DNA from: Cryptomeria japonica
Taxonomy: Eukaryota; Streptophyta; Pinopsida; Cupressales; Cupressaceae
Direction of reading: 5' to 3'
Length of the DNA stretch: 64,000 bases
Assembly: GCF_030272615.1 (NCBI RefSeq)
Contig: NC_081415.1
Location: forward strand, 234,681,303 to 234,745,302
A model generated the notes under the pieces. That model was given only the letters and a program-made list of their open reading frames with translations. It was not told the origin of the DNA and searched no databases. Positions 46,305-57,059 of this stretch are shown piece after piece; positions within the stretch are counted from its first letter, which is position 1; each line of letters starts with the position of its first letter. The position numbers and the translations under genes were made by a program.

Positions 46305-46311
46305 ATATATA
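46305..46311 (-). promoter_or_regulatory. TATA box of the antisense gene in G2
   Basis: Minus strand GGGTATATATGGGGGTGAAG. The box ends 99 bases before the ATG at 46206, matching the G1 spacing. Confidence 0.65.
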
Positions 46312-46621
46312 CCCTTCGCCCTAAACCTAATTCTACCCTGCTCACTGTCGTGGTCCCCGTGAACTTCCAGTGCCTCCCATTTCTCCGTTTTATCTCCGAT
46401 TTCTTCCATTCTTTCAGCAGTACTGCTAATTTCTTCACTTCTACCTCCCCACCAATTCTTGTTCATTTTCGAGAGATCGCCCAATTTTTTGAACTTTTTG
46501 GCCCATCTCTCATGGGGTATACCACCCATTAAATTAACATTTTATGGGGCATATTTCTTCACACCTATTTTTCTTTCTTTGAAACAATGCGATAAACCGC
46601 ACCGTCTCAAAGATGGGCAAA

Positions 46622-47764
46622 TGCAGTCACATAAATCTGTCTAGTTTAATTAAATGAATATTTGATATTTATTTAATTAAAAACCCACTAGCCATCAGTT
46701 AATTAAATTAATATTTAATTAATTCATCTTCAAACATTCTCCTATTAATTAAATAATTTATTGAATTTATTTTAATTAATTCATTAAACTAAATTCACAA
46801 TCAATTAAATGAATAAATCTTATTTATTTCATTTTAACCCCCTTTCCTCTTTTAAATAAATTAAAACATTTATTTTAAATCATTAAATTCTCCCCACTTG
46901 CATTCTCCTAAAAATGCAAGTTGCACCTATTTGTTGAAATAAATGAATTTTATTTTAAGAAAAATCCTATTTTCCCTCACCCACCAAACTCACTTGCAAT
47001 CCTAAATCCCCTTTTAGAGTCTTCTAACCACTTTCTAACCATTCCTAATTAGCCTAACCCATCCCCTAATTGTTGTCACATTCCTAAGCAACTTGGAGTC
47101 ACTTCTCAAAGACTCCAAAGTCTTCTAAAAGCCTTAAATACTTTATGTGTTCAACAATTTAACCTCTAAAGTCTTCCAAACCATTAATGGCTCTTACATG
47201 ACCATTAATGGCTCTTACATAACCATTTATGGTTAAGTCCACTTGCACCCATGGTTAGGGACTTTGACCCCTAACTCAACCCTCATGTAACCCATGTGTC
47301 TCCTCAAGCATTTATTGCTTTGACCATGGTTATCCTCACTAACTCTTGCACAAGAGTTTATCCATTGGATAAAAGCATTATTCTTTGGATAATGAAGTTA
47401 TTCACTCAACTCAACCTTAACCTTACCTCCCAAGTTAACCCTCAGGTCATGTCAAGCATTTAATGCTTCTTCCCTCTCCCATCAACCCCTCTCATGTTGA
47501 CACTTGTCATCCTGGAATTGGGTTGAAAGTCCTCACATGGATCTCAAACCATTCAATCTTGACCCTTGTTGAGATTACTCAAACTCAACCATCCATTGCT
47601 CCATTTTACCTATAAATAGAGCTCATTTCTTCATAATCCATATCCCAAAAACTTGTATGCATTTACCTTATCAAAAAATTTAGAGAGAGCATTTACCCTG
47701 AATCACTAATATATTGTTATGTTGGACTAAAATAAATCATTTTCATTTCATAGCATCTAATATT
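46622..47764 (+). repeat. G2 3' LTR, left part
   Basis: Begins TGCAGTCACATAAAT after a degraded polypurine tract (AAAGATGGGCAAA, 46609-46621). TATAAATAG lies at 47611-47619. It is interrupted at 47764 by L1 within CATCTAATATT and resumes at 55123. Confidence 0.92.
47760..47764. repeat. Target-site duplication ATATT, left copy (L1)
   Basis: ATATT is repeated at 55118-55122. Removing L1 and one copy restores CATCTAATATTAGTTT, the sequence of the G2 5' LTR at this point. Confidence 0.95.
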
Positions 47765-48937
47765 TGTTTGCATTTTTGATGATGATGTTGTGATTGTCAT
47801 TGATGGAGACACACTTGCTTTGAGATCACTTTTTGTATGTATGAGTTATGCTCAACCGGTATTTGTTCCAACCAGTATTATGTATTATAGTCTTTAGACT
47901 ATCGGTGTTTTGCACAAAGTGTTTACCAATCTCAAGCGGTATGAAGACTCAAGCAATATGAAGACTCAAGCGGTTCGAGTATCCCAAAGCGGTATGAAGG
48001 AACAAAGTGGTTGTTATCATTTTTCCCAGTCTTGATTTTGACAAACCGGTAATCGGAAAAATATGTGAACCGATAATAGGTAAATTTATGAACCGGTATT
48101 ACTCTGGGATGAGTTACCAACCAGTATTATTTTTGTGATGAGTTATCATCCACCGACACTTTGGCGGTGATTCTATGTCATGTTACCAAATGTGTCTAGA
48201 TGCACTGAACCTAGGAACTTGCAATGTAATCCTATTGGACCGACATGAAATCAGATTCCTTTATAAGGACATCATGTCTAGGGTTTTAGTGGTTGTTAGG
48301 GTTTTAGGTGGTTGATGAGGTTTTTGCATGTGCGATCATAGAAGAAGATTAGGTTTGTGTGAAGAAACAAAGTGTGGATATTTTCAAGACTGAAGTTATG
48401 CTGAAATGCATTAACAATGAGCTATCAAGGATCTAACCAAGCCTACTGTGCTAGTATTTAGATCACTCACTTGTTGATTACTCACATCTTCGACAAGTTT
48501 GAAACCCTTAACCGAGTAGGCCTGGCAAAGCCTTTGTAAATCCTCTAACAAGGTGGTTCACAACTATGGATCTGAAATCCTCTCACAAGGTAGTCTTTAA
48601 TTGGACTTATCTCCTTACAGAGATTGAGATTCCTAATAGGATTTGTTCTGGTGAAGAACATTGTATGACCTTAACCGGTCTGGTTACTATTCTATAGATA
48701 GTTACTTGTGAGTTTCATCTCACCGTGGTTTTTTCCATTTGGGTTTCCACGTCAAAATCTCTTGTGTTATGATGATTGTGCTTCTGTGGGTGAATGCCTT
48801 ATTTGATGTTTGGTTTGCATTTGTCTTAACCGGTTTGTTAATAAAATTGTTATACTGGTTTACTGCTAAATTGTTTAAGTGTTTGAGTTTAGTATTTATT
48901 GGTATACTAATTCACCCCCCCCTCTTATTATTCATCA
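47765..48937 (+). repeat. L1 5' LTR
   Basis: Starts TGTTTGCATTTTTGATG (one base off the 3' copy, TGTTGGC) and ends TTATTATTCATCA. It contains several ACCGGT-type motifs and a poly-C run near its end. Confidence 0.93.
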
Positions 48938-48939
48938 AT

Positions 48940-48951
48940 TGGTATCAGAGC
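48940..48951 (+). other. L1 primer-binding site (tRNA-iMet)
   Basis: TGGTATCAGAGC starts two bases after the 5' LTR, identical to the C1 site. Confidence 0.95.
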
Positions 48952-48987
48952 CAACCTTTCTATAAGTTTAACCACTTGGAAGGAGAT

Positions 48988-50075
48988 ATGGGCCAATACA
49001 CTATGAGGAAACTTACTCATCGTCTCACTTAGATTGAGAAAGCGTTTGATGAACTCAAAGTCAAATCTAAAGCCTCTCTAGCAAACAGAAGAGAGCATGC
49101 TGAGAAACTGATGGAGCTTACTGAAAATAGTTCTTCTGATGAAGCAGACATGGAAGCCCTAGTTGAAGAAGTTGAAAAATTGAATGAATCTAATGCTAAC
49201 CTAAGAAAGGAACTGGAAGGACTGACTATCAGAATGTGTCAAGAGCTTGAGAATCGGAGGAAAGCTAAAGATCTGATAAAAGACAAAGATCATGAGATCT
49301 CCAAGTTGAAGCCAGAAATCAGTGCAAAACCGGTAAAGAATACCACTGGACTTGGTTTTTCTGGTTATGAGGAAGGTGAGACCTTTGGAACAAAAGATGG
49401 AGCATCAAAGAAGCAACTGACACCAAAGGATAAAGGTAAGCAAAAGTTCAAACCTGTTTTCTTTAATTGTCTCAAGGAAGGACACACTGCCAATGTATGT
49501 AGAAGTAAGGCTTACAATAATTTTTCCTACTTTCTAAACAATAAGCCTAGATCCAATAGATTCACTGGTAACTATTATGCATGCAACAAGTTTGGGCATT
49601 GAGCATTTGAGTGTAGGTTTGTTATACACAACACTGGAAGATATCCTCAAAGGAGTCAAGGATTTTTCCTGAATCCTCTGTGAACCGGAATCCAAACCGG
49701 TATAGTGCCTATGACCATCTGTCAGGTGGTGGTGGCTATCAAGCGGCAACCAGTTGGAAAGCAACCTATTTGATTTGCCATGGTAGTGGTCAAAATGTTG
49801 CAACATGTAGGAGGAAGAATGGTAGAATGAATAATGGACCATGGAGAACACCTGGAGTGGTATGCTATCATTGTAACAAACCGGGACACCCTGCTAGAAC
49901 CTGCAGAATGAGAAAGAACATATCAGATGATATACCGGTCACTCTAGAAGGAAAGATTGATGTTGAAACTATTAAAGCATATATGAAGACAACATGGAAG
50001 AAGAAACCTGAAGAAGTATCACAAGAAGAACTAGTTTCTGCACCTAGTGTGGAAGTCGTTAAACCAGCAAACTAA
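48988..50075 (+). pseudogene. gag: L1 truncated Gag with zinc knuckles
   Basis: The ATG at 48988, 36 bases after the primer site, opens MGQYTMRKLTHRLT, a stop (49030-49032), then IEKAFDELKVKSK. A coiled-coil-rich part follows (LVEEVEKLNESNANLRKELE). Four knuckle-like blocks occur: FNCLKEGHTANVC (first Cys lost), YACNKFGH(stop)AFEC (first Cys lost), CHGSGQNVATC and the intact CYHCNKPGHPARTC. A one-base shift lies near 49660. There is no room upstream for the usual UBN2 capsid domain, so the Gag is N-terminally truncated compared with C1 and C3. Ends TAA at 50073-50075. Confidence 0.8.
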
Positions 50076-50523
50076 GCTTCAGAAAAGCTTAGAGGGAGTA
50101 AATTGCTTAAATGTCTTGAACCCCCGGTTTATATCGGTAAGACCTTAACTAGTATGTGATACCTATCAATTGGCAGAAGACCGAAAATGGTAAAAGGCAA
50201 ATTAGGGTTTATGCCCTAATGGTGGAGAATTTATTATGGTAGGTGAAGAATTCATTTAAATGGGATTTTCAAGTCATTTTCACTTATCAATTTGCGAGCG
50301 AAGAAATTCTCAAGTGCAGAGCGACCAAAGGCGATTTTTTTTACAATTCAAAGAGATTTCAAAAACTTTGAAAGAAGAATCTAGAGATAATATCAATCAG
50401 TCAAGTAAAGAACACAAAGCGGTATTCTAGCAACTAAAGTAGTGTGTGGGGAAGCTGAAGTTGCAAACCCTAAATAGCAGATTTCTAAAGGTATAGATAA
50501 AAATTCTTGTTTATCTGTTTATC
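50076..50523 (+). other. L1 spacer between Gag and the orphan ORF
   Basis: No coding sequence is seen. It contains AACCCCCGGTTTATATCGGTA and a T-rich run near 50335. It may carry a leader or promoter for the downstream frame, but nothing specific is recognisable. Confidence 0.5.
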
Positions 50524-53500
50524 ATGGCTTCTGCATCGCACTCAAGTTCTAGTGCACCTATTGATTCAGTAGATTTCATCCAATGGAAGGTGAAATACAA
50601 TGTCCTATCCATTCTCTAGTGATCCATTCTCAGTTAAGTTTATTCTACACAAATGACAAGAAGATCAAACTGGAATACAACATCCTAGAAAGAAAGAAAC
50701 TTCACAATGTGGTCTATTTTCTTGAAGAATTTATAGATCACATCCGCATCATTCTAAGCAGAGTGCACGGTGACAAAATGTATCTTGAGCAGACACATGA
50801 CATCACACTGGAAGCAATTCATGCCATCACCAGTTTCTATAACATTGGAGAAGTGCCAGCCCTGAGGAAAGTCATTAAGACAGAAATGACTGAGCTCACC
50901 AGTTCTGTGAGTGACCAATGGGGAATGACCATCAATACCATCAAGGACAATCTGATCAAGTATGCTTGTATGGTGATAGGTTACCAGATGTTCTATGCTA
51001 GTAGAATTAACTCTATCTTTGCTGTAGCGGTAAATGTCACCTACAGGATGATCAAGGAAGATGCCTCATCTAATTTATGTACCTGTATGCAAAGGAAACT
51101 TCTGGTGAACCTGAAGTCTATTAAATAGGACAATGCCTTAAGATTTAAATTTGGACAACTATTGGTAGGATCGTTTTTCTACTTTCAAGGCTATTTTCTG
51201 GGAGTCGGTGATATATAATGGTCTACTGACCATCCATTTACCAAGCAAATCAAAGAAAGTCTTCAAGCGGTAGGAACCAGTTATCTTGAAGTCCTGAACA
51301 AATACTTTGATGAGTTCAGACACAAGATGAGCTAGAGGATGAGAATATATGGCGATATTGTCAAGAAATATGAAGAGGACATCTACTTTATCATCAAAGT
51401 AGAGGAGTGCATAATGGAGGCAGTTGAGCCCAGAAAGGAAGAAGTGGAGCCTATGGGATATGAGGTGATGTATTACATGCTTGATGGGTATGCCTCTACA
51501 TTACTTGCCACGCCTCTTGATCCAAAGAAGAAGATAACTGGCACCTACTTGGAGAGGGTAACACTGGTTGAAGAACCTTCAGTGAAGAAAGGAAACACAG
51601 TGTCATTGGTATCGGCACCGGTTACTTCAGCAAGTCCTAAAGTGACCAAGCGGTCACCGGCAAAAAAGAAACTAGAAGTTGCAGCTACCAAGGTCTTTGA
51701 AAGAAAGTGGAAAACTAAGAACACCTCACCAGATCTTGAGGATACAAAACCTGAGGTACAGCCTAAAAAGACTAGGCAAACGAGGAAGAAGACAAAGACA
51801 ACCAGCAATGAACCTGCATCATCAACACCGGTAAATATAGACATGTCCTCTTACAAACCATTGACACATTATCAAAGAACTATCAATAATATTAGGAGAA
51901 AAGTGCTAAGTGATTTAATAGATCATTTTGATGATTTTAATGACAATGAAAAGGAGGAAGTCGAAAAGGAAGTTATTCAATATTTATGTATTAATGACCA
52001 GTCACCATCAAAAATTAGATCTGTGACACCAAATTCTTTAGATAACAAATGGCGCATTGCCATAGAAAAGGAACAGGAAATAAGAGAAGAAATTTTTGAA
52101 CAATATTTTCCTCATGTTTCGACTTCAGAGCTATATGAAGTTATGGATAAATACAAAGACCTCTTCTTCATGAGAAGAAGAAGACTCCTATTACTAGAAG
52201 GGAAAGTTCTTGAAGTAGTAAAAGATACACACTCACATGCCAAAGCCTCTCTGAGGTTACACCAAGCATCTGAAGCTAATAAGAAGGCTAAGCAAGAACC
52301 AGAAACTAGAAAACCGGATGAGGTGTATTACAGTGAAGGAGAACCAATCACTGAATAAATGGACCCTATTGACATTGATGCTTTGGATGGTGAAAATTTC
52401 ACTTCAGATACAACAAAGGAAAAGGCTAACAAAGATCAGGAAGAAGAGAAGAGGAAACAAGCAGAAGAGGAGAAGATAAAAGAGGAAGAGAAAAGGAAAT
52501 AGGAAGAGGAGAAAAAGAAATAGGAAGAGGAGAAGAGAAAAGAGGAAGAGAAAAGCAAATAGGAAGAGGAAAAAAAGAAATAGGAAGAGGAGAAGAGAAA
52601 AGAGGAAGAGAAAAGGAAACAGGAAGAGGAGAAGAAGAAAAAGGAAGAGGAGAAGAAGAAATAGGAAGAGGAGAAGGAAAAACAAGAAGAGAAGTGGAAA
52701 GAAGAAGATAGAAAGAAGGAAGAAGAAAAGAGAAAGAAAGAAGTAGAGGAGAAAAAGAAGGCTGAAGAGGAAAAGCAAAGAGCAAAAGAGAAGGAGGAAG
52801 TGACAAAGAGTACACAAGTGGAGACCCCAAAGGCAACCGATGGTCAAGCTAAATCAGTTGACATCTCCAGTCCCATTGACCTCCAATCTGCGAATGAATT
52901 GGAGTTGTTGTAAAGCATTAAGCTTGCCCAAGAGTGACTGGAAGCACTAAGGAGGAAGAAGGAACAAGATGTTATTCAAACTACAGTGGAAACTCTTACC
53001 AGTTTGATTCCCAGTACTGACCTCCTCAATACCGATTCCTCTCTAGCCCAACTGAAACTTTTATGCATAGTTGTAGAGGACCAAGTACAATGCCTAGAAG
53101 ATGTTGCTGAAGCCAATGCACAAAAGAAGCATCAAAAGGCAATGAACACTGCCTTAGTGAAGAAATTAAATGAGCTCTGGTCTGAACTTCAAAAAGTGCA
53201 AAAGGACATAAGAGATGCTCTAGATGAGGGGAAACTATTTCTCAGTAAGATAAGCCAACCCCATCTATTTTTTGATGATGTGCTTGCACAGAAGGAAAAG
53301 TTGCAATCTAACTTGCAGGCATATATAAGCACCTTCAAGACGCCCTATGATTCCTTCGCCACATATGGGAAAACCATTCACCGGTTTCAACTCCAGACCG
53401 CTATAATAGAGTTGGAGATCACCAACCGGACCCGAGATTTGCAAGAACTTCAATTGGTTCTACTACCTCGACTGCAAATACTTCAGAAGTGATATCTCAA

Positions 53501-53684
53501 TCTGGATGCCTTAACGGTCACTCAAGAGATGACTACCTTGGATGCCATGGAGGAACAGGTATCCCAGATGAAAACGGAAAGTGAGGTTACTACCTCATTT
53601 CTTGAGTCATGGTCCTTATCCATGAAGACCTTCATGCAAGATTTTAAATCAGTTTTTGATAAGTTTCACTCATTATTGTCATAA
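50524..53684 (+). pseudogene. L1 orphan protein, about 1,050 codons, unknown function
   Basis: The ATG at 50524 opens MASASHSSSSAPIDSVDFIQ. After one shift near 50615 the same frame runs to TAA at 53682-53684, broken only by about a dozen stops, most of them in contexts where CAG/CAA/CGA is expected (for example EEEKKK-stop-EEEKRK). Parts in order: an alpha-helical N-region (VHGDKMYLEQTHDITLEAIH, YACMVIGYQMFYASRINSIF, KFGQLLVGSFFYFQGYF), a basic Lys/Thr/Pro-rich linker (SPAKKKLEV, KKTRQTRKKTK), a second helical block (YLCINDQSPSKIRSVTPNSL, EQYFPHVSTSELYEVMDKYK), a K/E-rich repeat (52430-52800) and a coiled-coil C-region (KLNELWSELQKVQKDIRDAL, QLQTAIIELEITNRTRDLQE). Position and helical content recall envelope-like ORFs of some plant elements, but I recognise no family and see no clear signal peptide. 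Confidence 0.7.
52430..52800 (+). repeat. K/E-rich coding repeat in the L1 orphan ORF
   Basis: Imperfect repeats of about 18-36 bases encode EEEKRK / QEEEKKK blocks in frame with the orphan ORF. Five TAG codons sit where neighbouring repeats have CAG. It would form a long charged single helix or coiled coil. Confidence 0.85.
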
Positions 53685-53963
53685 ACATTTATTATATTAA
53701 TGATAATGAGAAACAAGGGTTATTCTGCAATACTTTGTCATTGTTGGCAAAGAGGGAGTAATATTTTGTATTTAAAATTTTCATGCATGTTTTGTATACT
53801 TTCATGTTATCTATTTAAAGGAGTAGTATACATTGTATTTTCTGCAAAAAGGATAGTGTATATGCTTAGGGGGAGTAATTTTGATTATGGCATATTTTTG
53901 TTGTAAAACACTTAGATGTCAAAATTTTTCCTAAGTGTTGCCATCAATGCCAAAGGGGGAGAT
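53685..53963 (+). other. L1 3' untranslated region and polypurine tract
   Basis: Short AT-rich tail with AGGGGGAGTAAT at about 53868-53880 and the functional-type PPT AAAGGGGGAGAT at 53952-53963 directly before the LTR. A small frame at 53700-53906 has no recognisable features. Confidence 0.75.
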
Positions 53964-55117
53964 TGTTGGCATTTTTGATGATGATGTTGTGATTGTCATT
54001 GATGGACACACACTTGCTTTGAGATCACTTTTTGTATGTATGAGTTATACTCAACCAGTATTTGTTCCAACCGGTATTATGTATTATAGTCTTTAGACTA
54101 TCGGTGTTTTGCAGAAAGCGTTTACCGATCTCAAGCAGTATGAAGACTCAAGCAGCTCAAGGATCCCAAAGCAGTATGAAGGAACAAAGCGGTTGTTATC
54201 ATTTTTCCTAGTCTTCATTTTGACAAACTGATAATTGGTAAAATATGTGAATCGGTAATAGGTAAATGTATGAACTGGTATTACTCTATGATGAGTTACC
54301 AACCGGTATTATTTTTGTGATGAGTTATCATCCACCGACACTTTGGTGGTGATTCTATGTCGTGTTGCCAAATGTGTCCAGATGCACTGAACCTAGGAAC
54401 TTGCAATGTAATCCTATTGGACCGACATGAAATTAGATTCCTTTATAAGGACATCATGTCTAGGGTTTTAGTGGTTGTTAGGGTTTTAGGTAGTTGATGA
54501 GCTTTTTGCATGTGCGATCACAAAAGAAGATTAGGTCTGTGTGAAGAAACAGAGTGTGGAGATTTTCAAGACTAAAGTAATCCTGAAATGCATTAACAAT
54601 GAGCTATCAAGGATCTAACCAAGCATACTGTGCTAGTATTTAGATCACTCACTTGTTGATTACTCACATCTTCGACAAGTCTGAAACCCTTAACTGGGTA
54701 GGCCTAGCAAAGCCTTTGTAAATTCTCTAACAAGGTAGTTCACACCTGTGGATCTGAAATCCTCTCACAAGGTAGTCTTTAATCGGACTTCTCCTAACTG
54801 AGATTGAGATTCCTAACAGGATCTATTCTGGTGAAGAACATTGTATGTCCTTAACCGGTCTAGTTACTATTCTATAGATAGTTACTTGTGAGTTTCATCT
54901 CACTATGGTTTTTCCCATTTGGGTTTCCATGTCAAAATCTCGTGCTATGGTGATTGTGCTTCTATGGGTGAATGCCTTATTTTCTATTTGGTTTGCATTT
55001 GTCTTAACCGATTTGTTAATAAAATTGTTATACCGGTTTACTACTAAATTGTTTAAGTGTTTGAGTTTAGTATTTATTGGTATACTAATTCACCCACCCC
55101 CCTCTTAGTATTCATCA
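53964..55117 (+). repeat. L1 3' LTR
   Basis: TGTTGGCATTTTTGATG to CTCTTAGTATTCATCA, followed by ATATT. It pairs with 47765-48937 with scattered substitutions. Confidence 0.93.
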
Positions 55118-55122
55118 ATATT
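55118..55122. repeat. Target-site duplication ATATT, right copy (L1)
   Basis: Matches 47760-47764. Confidence 0.95.
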
Positions 55123-55480
55123 AGTTTTTTTTACACTGGTATTTGTATAGTTAATCATTTTCAATCTTGAACCTCCATAAGGCATCCATAGTGCAAAAAC
55201 CTGTTGAAAGCTACACTCATTTGGAACTTGGAGAGGAGAGGAACAAGGAAGGAGAAGCTACCAACATGGTAGAGAGAATTTGGAGATGTTTAGTTGCATC
55301 TCTTTGATTCATTAAGCTTTTTATTTGTTGTGTAGTGTCTTCCTTGATATGCTTGCTTAGGATAGTGTTTAATCTTTGATTTGCTAACACTAATGACTAA
55401 CACTTGTTTCTTGTGCTTCTCTTTGTGTGTGTAGCAATCAAACGGGTTTTTCTAACAATCCTCCATTTTGCAGAGCATCA
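55123..55480 (+). repeat. G2 3' LTR, right part
   Basis: AGTTTTTTTTACACTGGTAT onward matches 19267-19624 of the 5' LTR and ends TTGCAGAGCATCA. The LTR micro-ORF is present from 55266 but has a stop after MVERIWRCLVASL. Confidence 0.92.
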
Positions 55481-55485
55481 CTTTC
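55481..55485. repeat. Target-site duplication CTTTC, right copy (G2)
   Basis: Identical to 18139-18143. Confidence 0.92.
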
Positions 55486-57059
55486 AAACATGTTACTATT
55501 GCCATTTGTTAATAAGGACCATCTTATTCATGCTACTGTCAATACCAACAAATAGACCTAAATCATTAAACATCTTTATATCCTTCTAGACTTGTAGATC
55601 TATGATCTGTAGGGTATTGACATCAAGATATTATTTCTCTTTGATTTGTTGTGACAAGCATTTTTGCTTGACCTGTAGCAAGATTTCCTTTCACATTGCT
55701 TTTCATTGCTCATAATGATGTTGATTGTATCTTCAGGTTTGATAGGATTTGCCCTTTGAATATCATTTCACTGACTCATCTATTGGTCTCATTATCAACA
55801 ATGGTAAGTTGAAATAGAGAATAACCTAACCCTATATGATTTGAAATAAAATTTCATAAACATAACAATAATATGGGTTGTTCTTATTGAAGTTTGATCA
55901 TATATTGTGAACTTGAACAAAGCACCCACTCATTCATAACATAATATCCTTTCAATAGCAAACATTTGTTGCATGAGAACCAAAATATAACCTATGTACT
56001 ATTGAAATCCTTCTCTCAGATAGAAATAAGAGAGTTCTAAGGAGGTGAAACTAGCCTTTATTTTCCAAGATGATGTACATAGATTGTGTCTGAGACTTGC
56101 ATGACCATCTCCAACACATGAGCTAGTTGTTTAGCACTCAAACCTACGTGATGAAGGGAGATTGTATGTGGAACCCACTAGATGGCTATTTTCAAAACCT
56201 CAAGAACTAAAAATACATCAAATGAAAACCTCCTCGACTTGTCAACTAAGGATGGATGTATAAGATGTGTGGGAAAATGATGTTGAATTACTCTTGGACC
56301 ATAACTTTTCTTTTGGCCATAAAAAATTAGAGAAGACTAGGGTTTTACCTTTCAAGACAACTCAGACTTGTTCACCTAATCCCTAATCTCTTTATGATGC
56401 ATGAATAAGCTTTGCATCAAGGTGTAACATGTTGACAAAACACTTTATGCTTTTAGAGACTTAGAGAAACATGGAAAGTCTCTTTCTTTTCAAAATATGT
56501 TCCCTCCAATACATCGCATGGCCCTCATATTGGAAATATTAAAGTCTTTGAATAAAAATTAATTTTTCACTGAAAGCATATATTTATTTTTATTAAAACA
56601 CCTAAACGTGAAGAATTGGAAGGCTCCTTTACTATCAATTGTTTCACCTCTTAAAAAAAATCAATGACTATATAAGATCCTAACTAGACTCAAGATTTTG
56701 AAATGGGATTACTTTTGGCCTAGAAGTGAAAAATACTTAACATTTTGGCGACCTCTTAGGGGTGTTTTCTTGCTAAACGTGAGTAACCAATAGCCTAGAT
56801 TAACCATTAGGCACAAAGTCTTAGCTTTAGACTTCAAACAAGCTCAAACCAAACTCAAGCTTAGTTGTTAGAAACATTGAATAGAAGGGACTCCCTACAA
56901 ACTAAACTAAAACTTGTGCACGAACACTTACGGAAAGGAAATAACTAAAGGAAACATGTGCACCAACACTTAGAGGGAAACAAACTCATAAAATAATGTG
57001 CATTATCACTTATTGAAATGGGAAATATTATTCTATGTTTTACAAGATAGATCGTCACC
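55486..57059. other. Unassigned DNA right of G2
   Basis: AT-rich, with no credible coding sequence. It may include the 3' region or LTR of the minus-strand gypsy remnant at 57060-58334, but I could not find LTR ends. Three degenerate ~35-base repeats with TGTGCAC..ACACTTA occur at about 56913-57033. Confidence 0.55.
56913..57033. repeat. Three degenerate ~35-bp tandem repeats
   Basis: TGTGCACGAACACTTACGG, TGTGCACCAACACTTAGAG and TGTGCATTATCACTTATTG, each followed by an A/G-rich run (GGAAA, GGGAAA). Short and weakly conserved. Confidence 0.6.

Larger units (their letters stand above)
47765..55117 (+). mobile_element. L1: non-autonomous LTR element with Gag remnant and large orphan ORF (7,353 bp)
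   Basis: Two LTRs (1,173 and 1,154 bp, TGTTGGCATTTTTGATG...TTCATCA), a tRNA-iMet primer site, a polypurine tract and perfect ATATT duplications. The internal 5 kb holds a zinc-knuckle Gag lacking its N-terminal capsid part and one very long reading frame of unknown function. I find no protease, integrase, RT or RNase H motif in any frame. The LTR and primer style resemble copia elements, so transposition presumably depended on a copia partner. That dependence is inference. Confidence 0.88.
18144..55480 (+). mobile_element. G2: complete but gag-less Tat-lineage Ty3/gypsy element hosting two insertions
   Basis: It is bounded by CTTTC target duplications. Total span is 37,337 bp. Subtracting G3 and L1 with one TSD each leaves 17,966 bp, in the size range of Ogre-like Tat elements. 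Order: 5' LTR, primer site, leader, protease, G-patch linker and RT (first unit), duplicated linker and RT (second unit), RNase H, second RNase H, integrase (split by G3), 3' region with antisense gene, and 3' LTR (split by L1). Gag is missing through a deletion at 21460. The two LTRs share private bases (for example TTGGACTAAAATAAATC) that G3 lacks, which supports their pairing. Confidence 0.92.

Noticed and set aside
52404-52847. Long Leu/Phe/Ser-rich minus-strand frames that look like membrane proteins
   Set aside because: They are the complement of the K/E-rich coding repeat of the L1 orphan frame. GA-rich repeats leave the opposite strand open.
56737-56765. CTTAACATTTTGGCGACCTC resembles an LTR end plus primer site
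   Set aside because: The match to known primer sites is partial, no LTR start was found upstream, and the neighbouring integrase is on the other strand.
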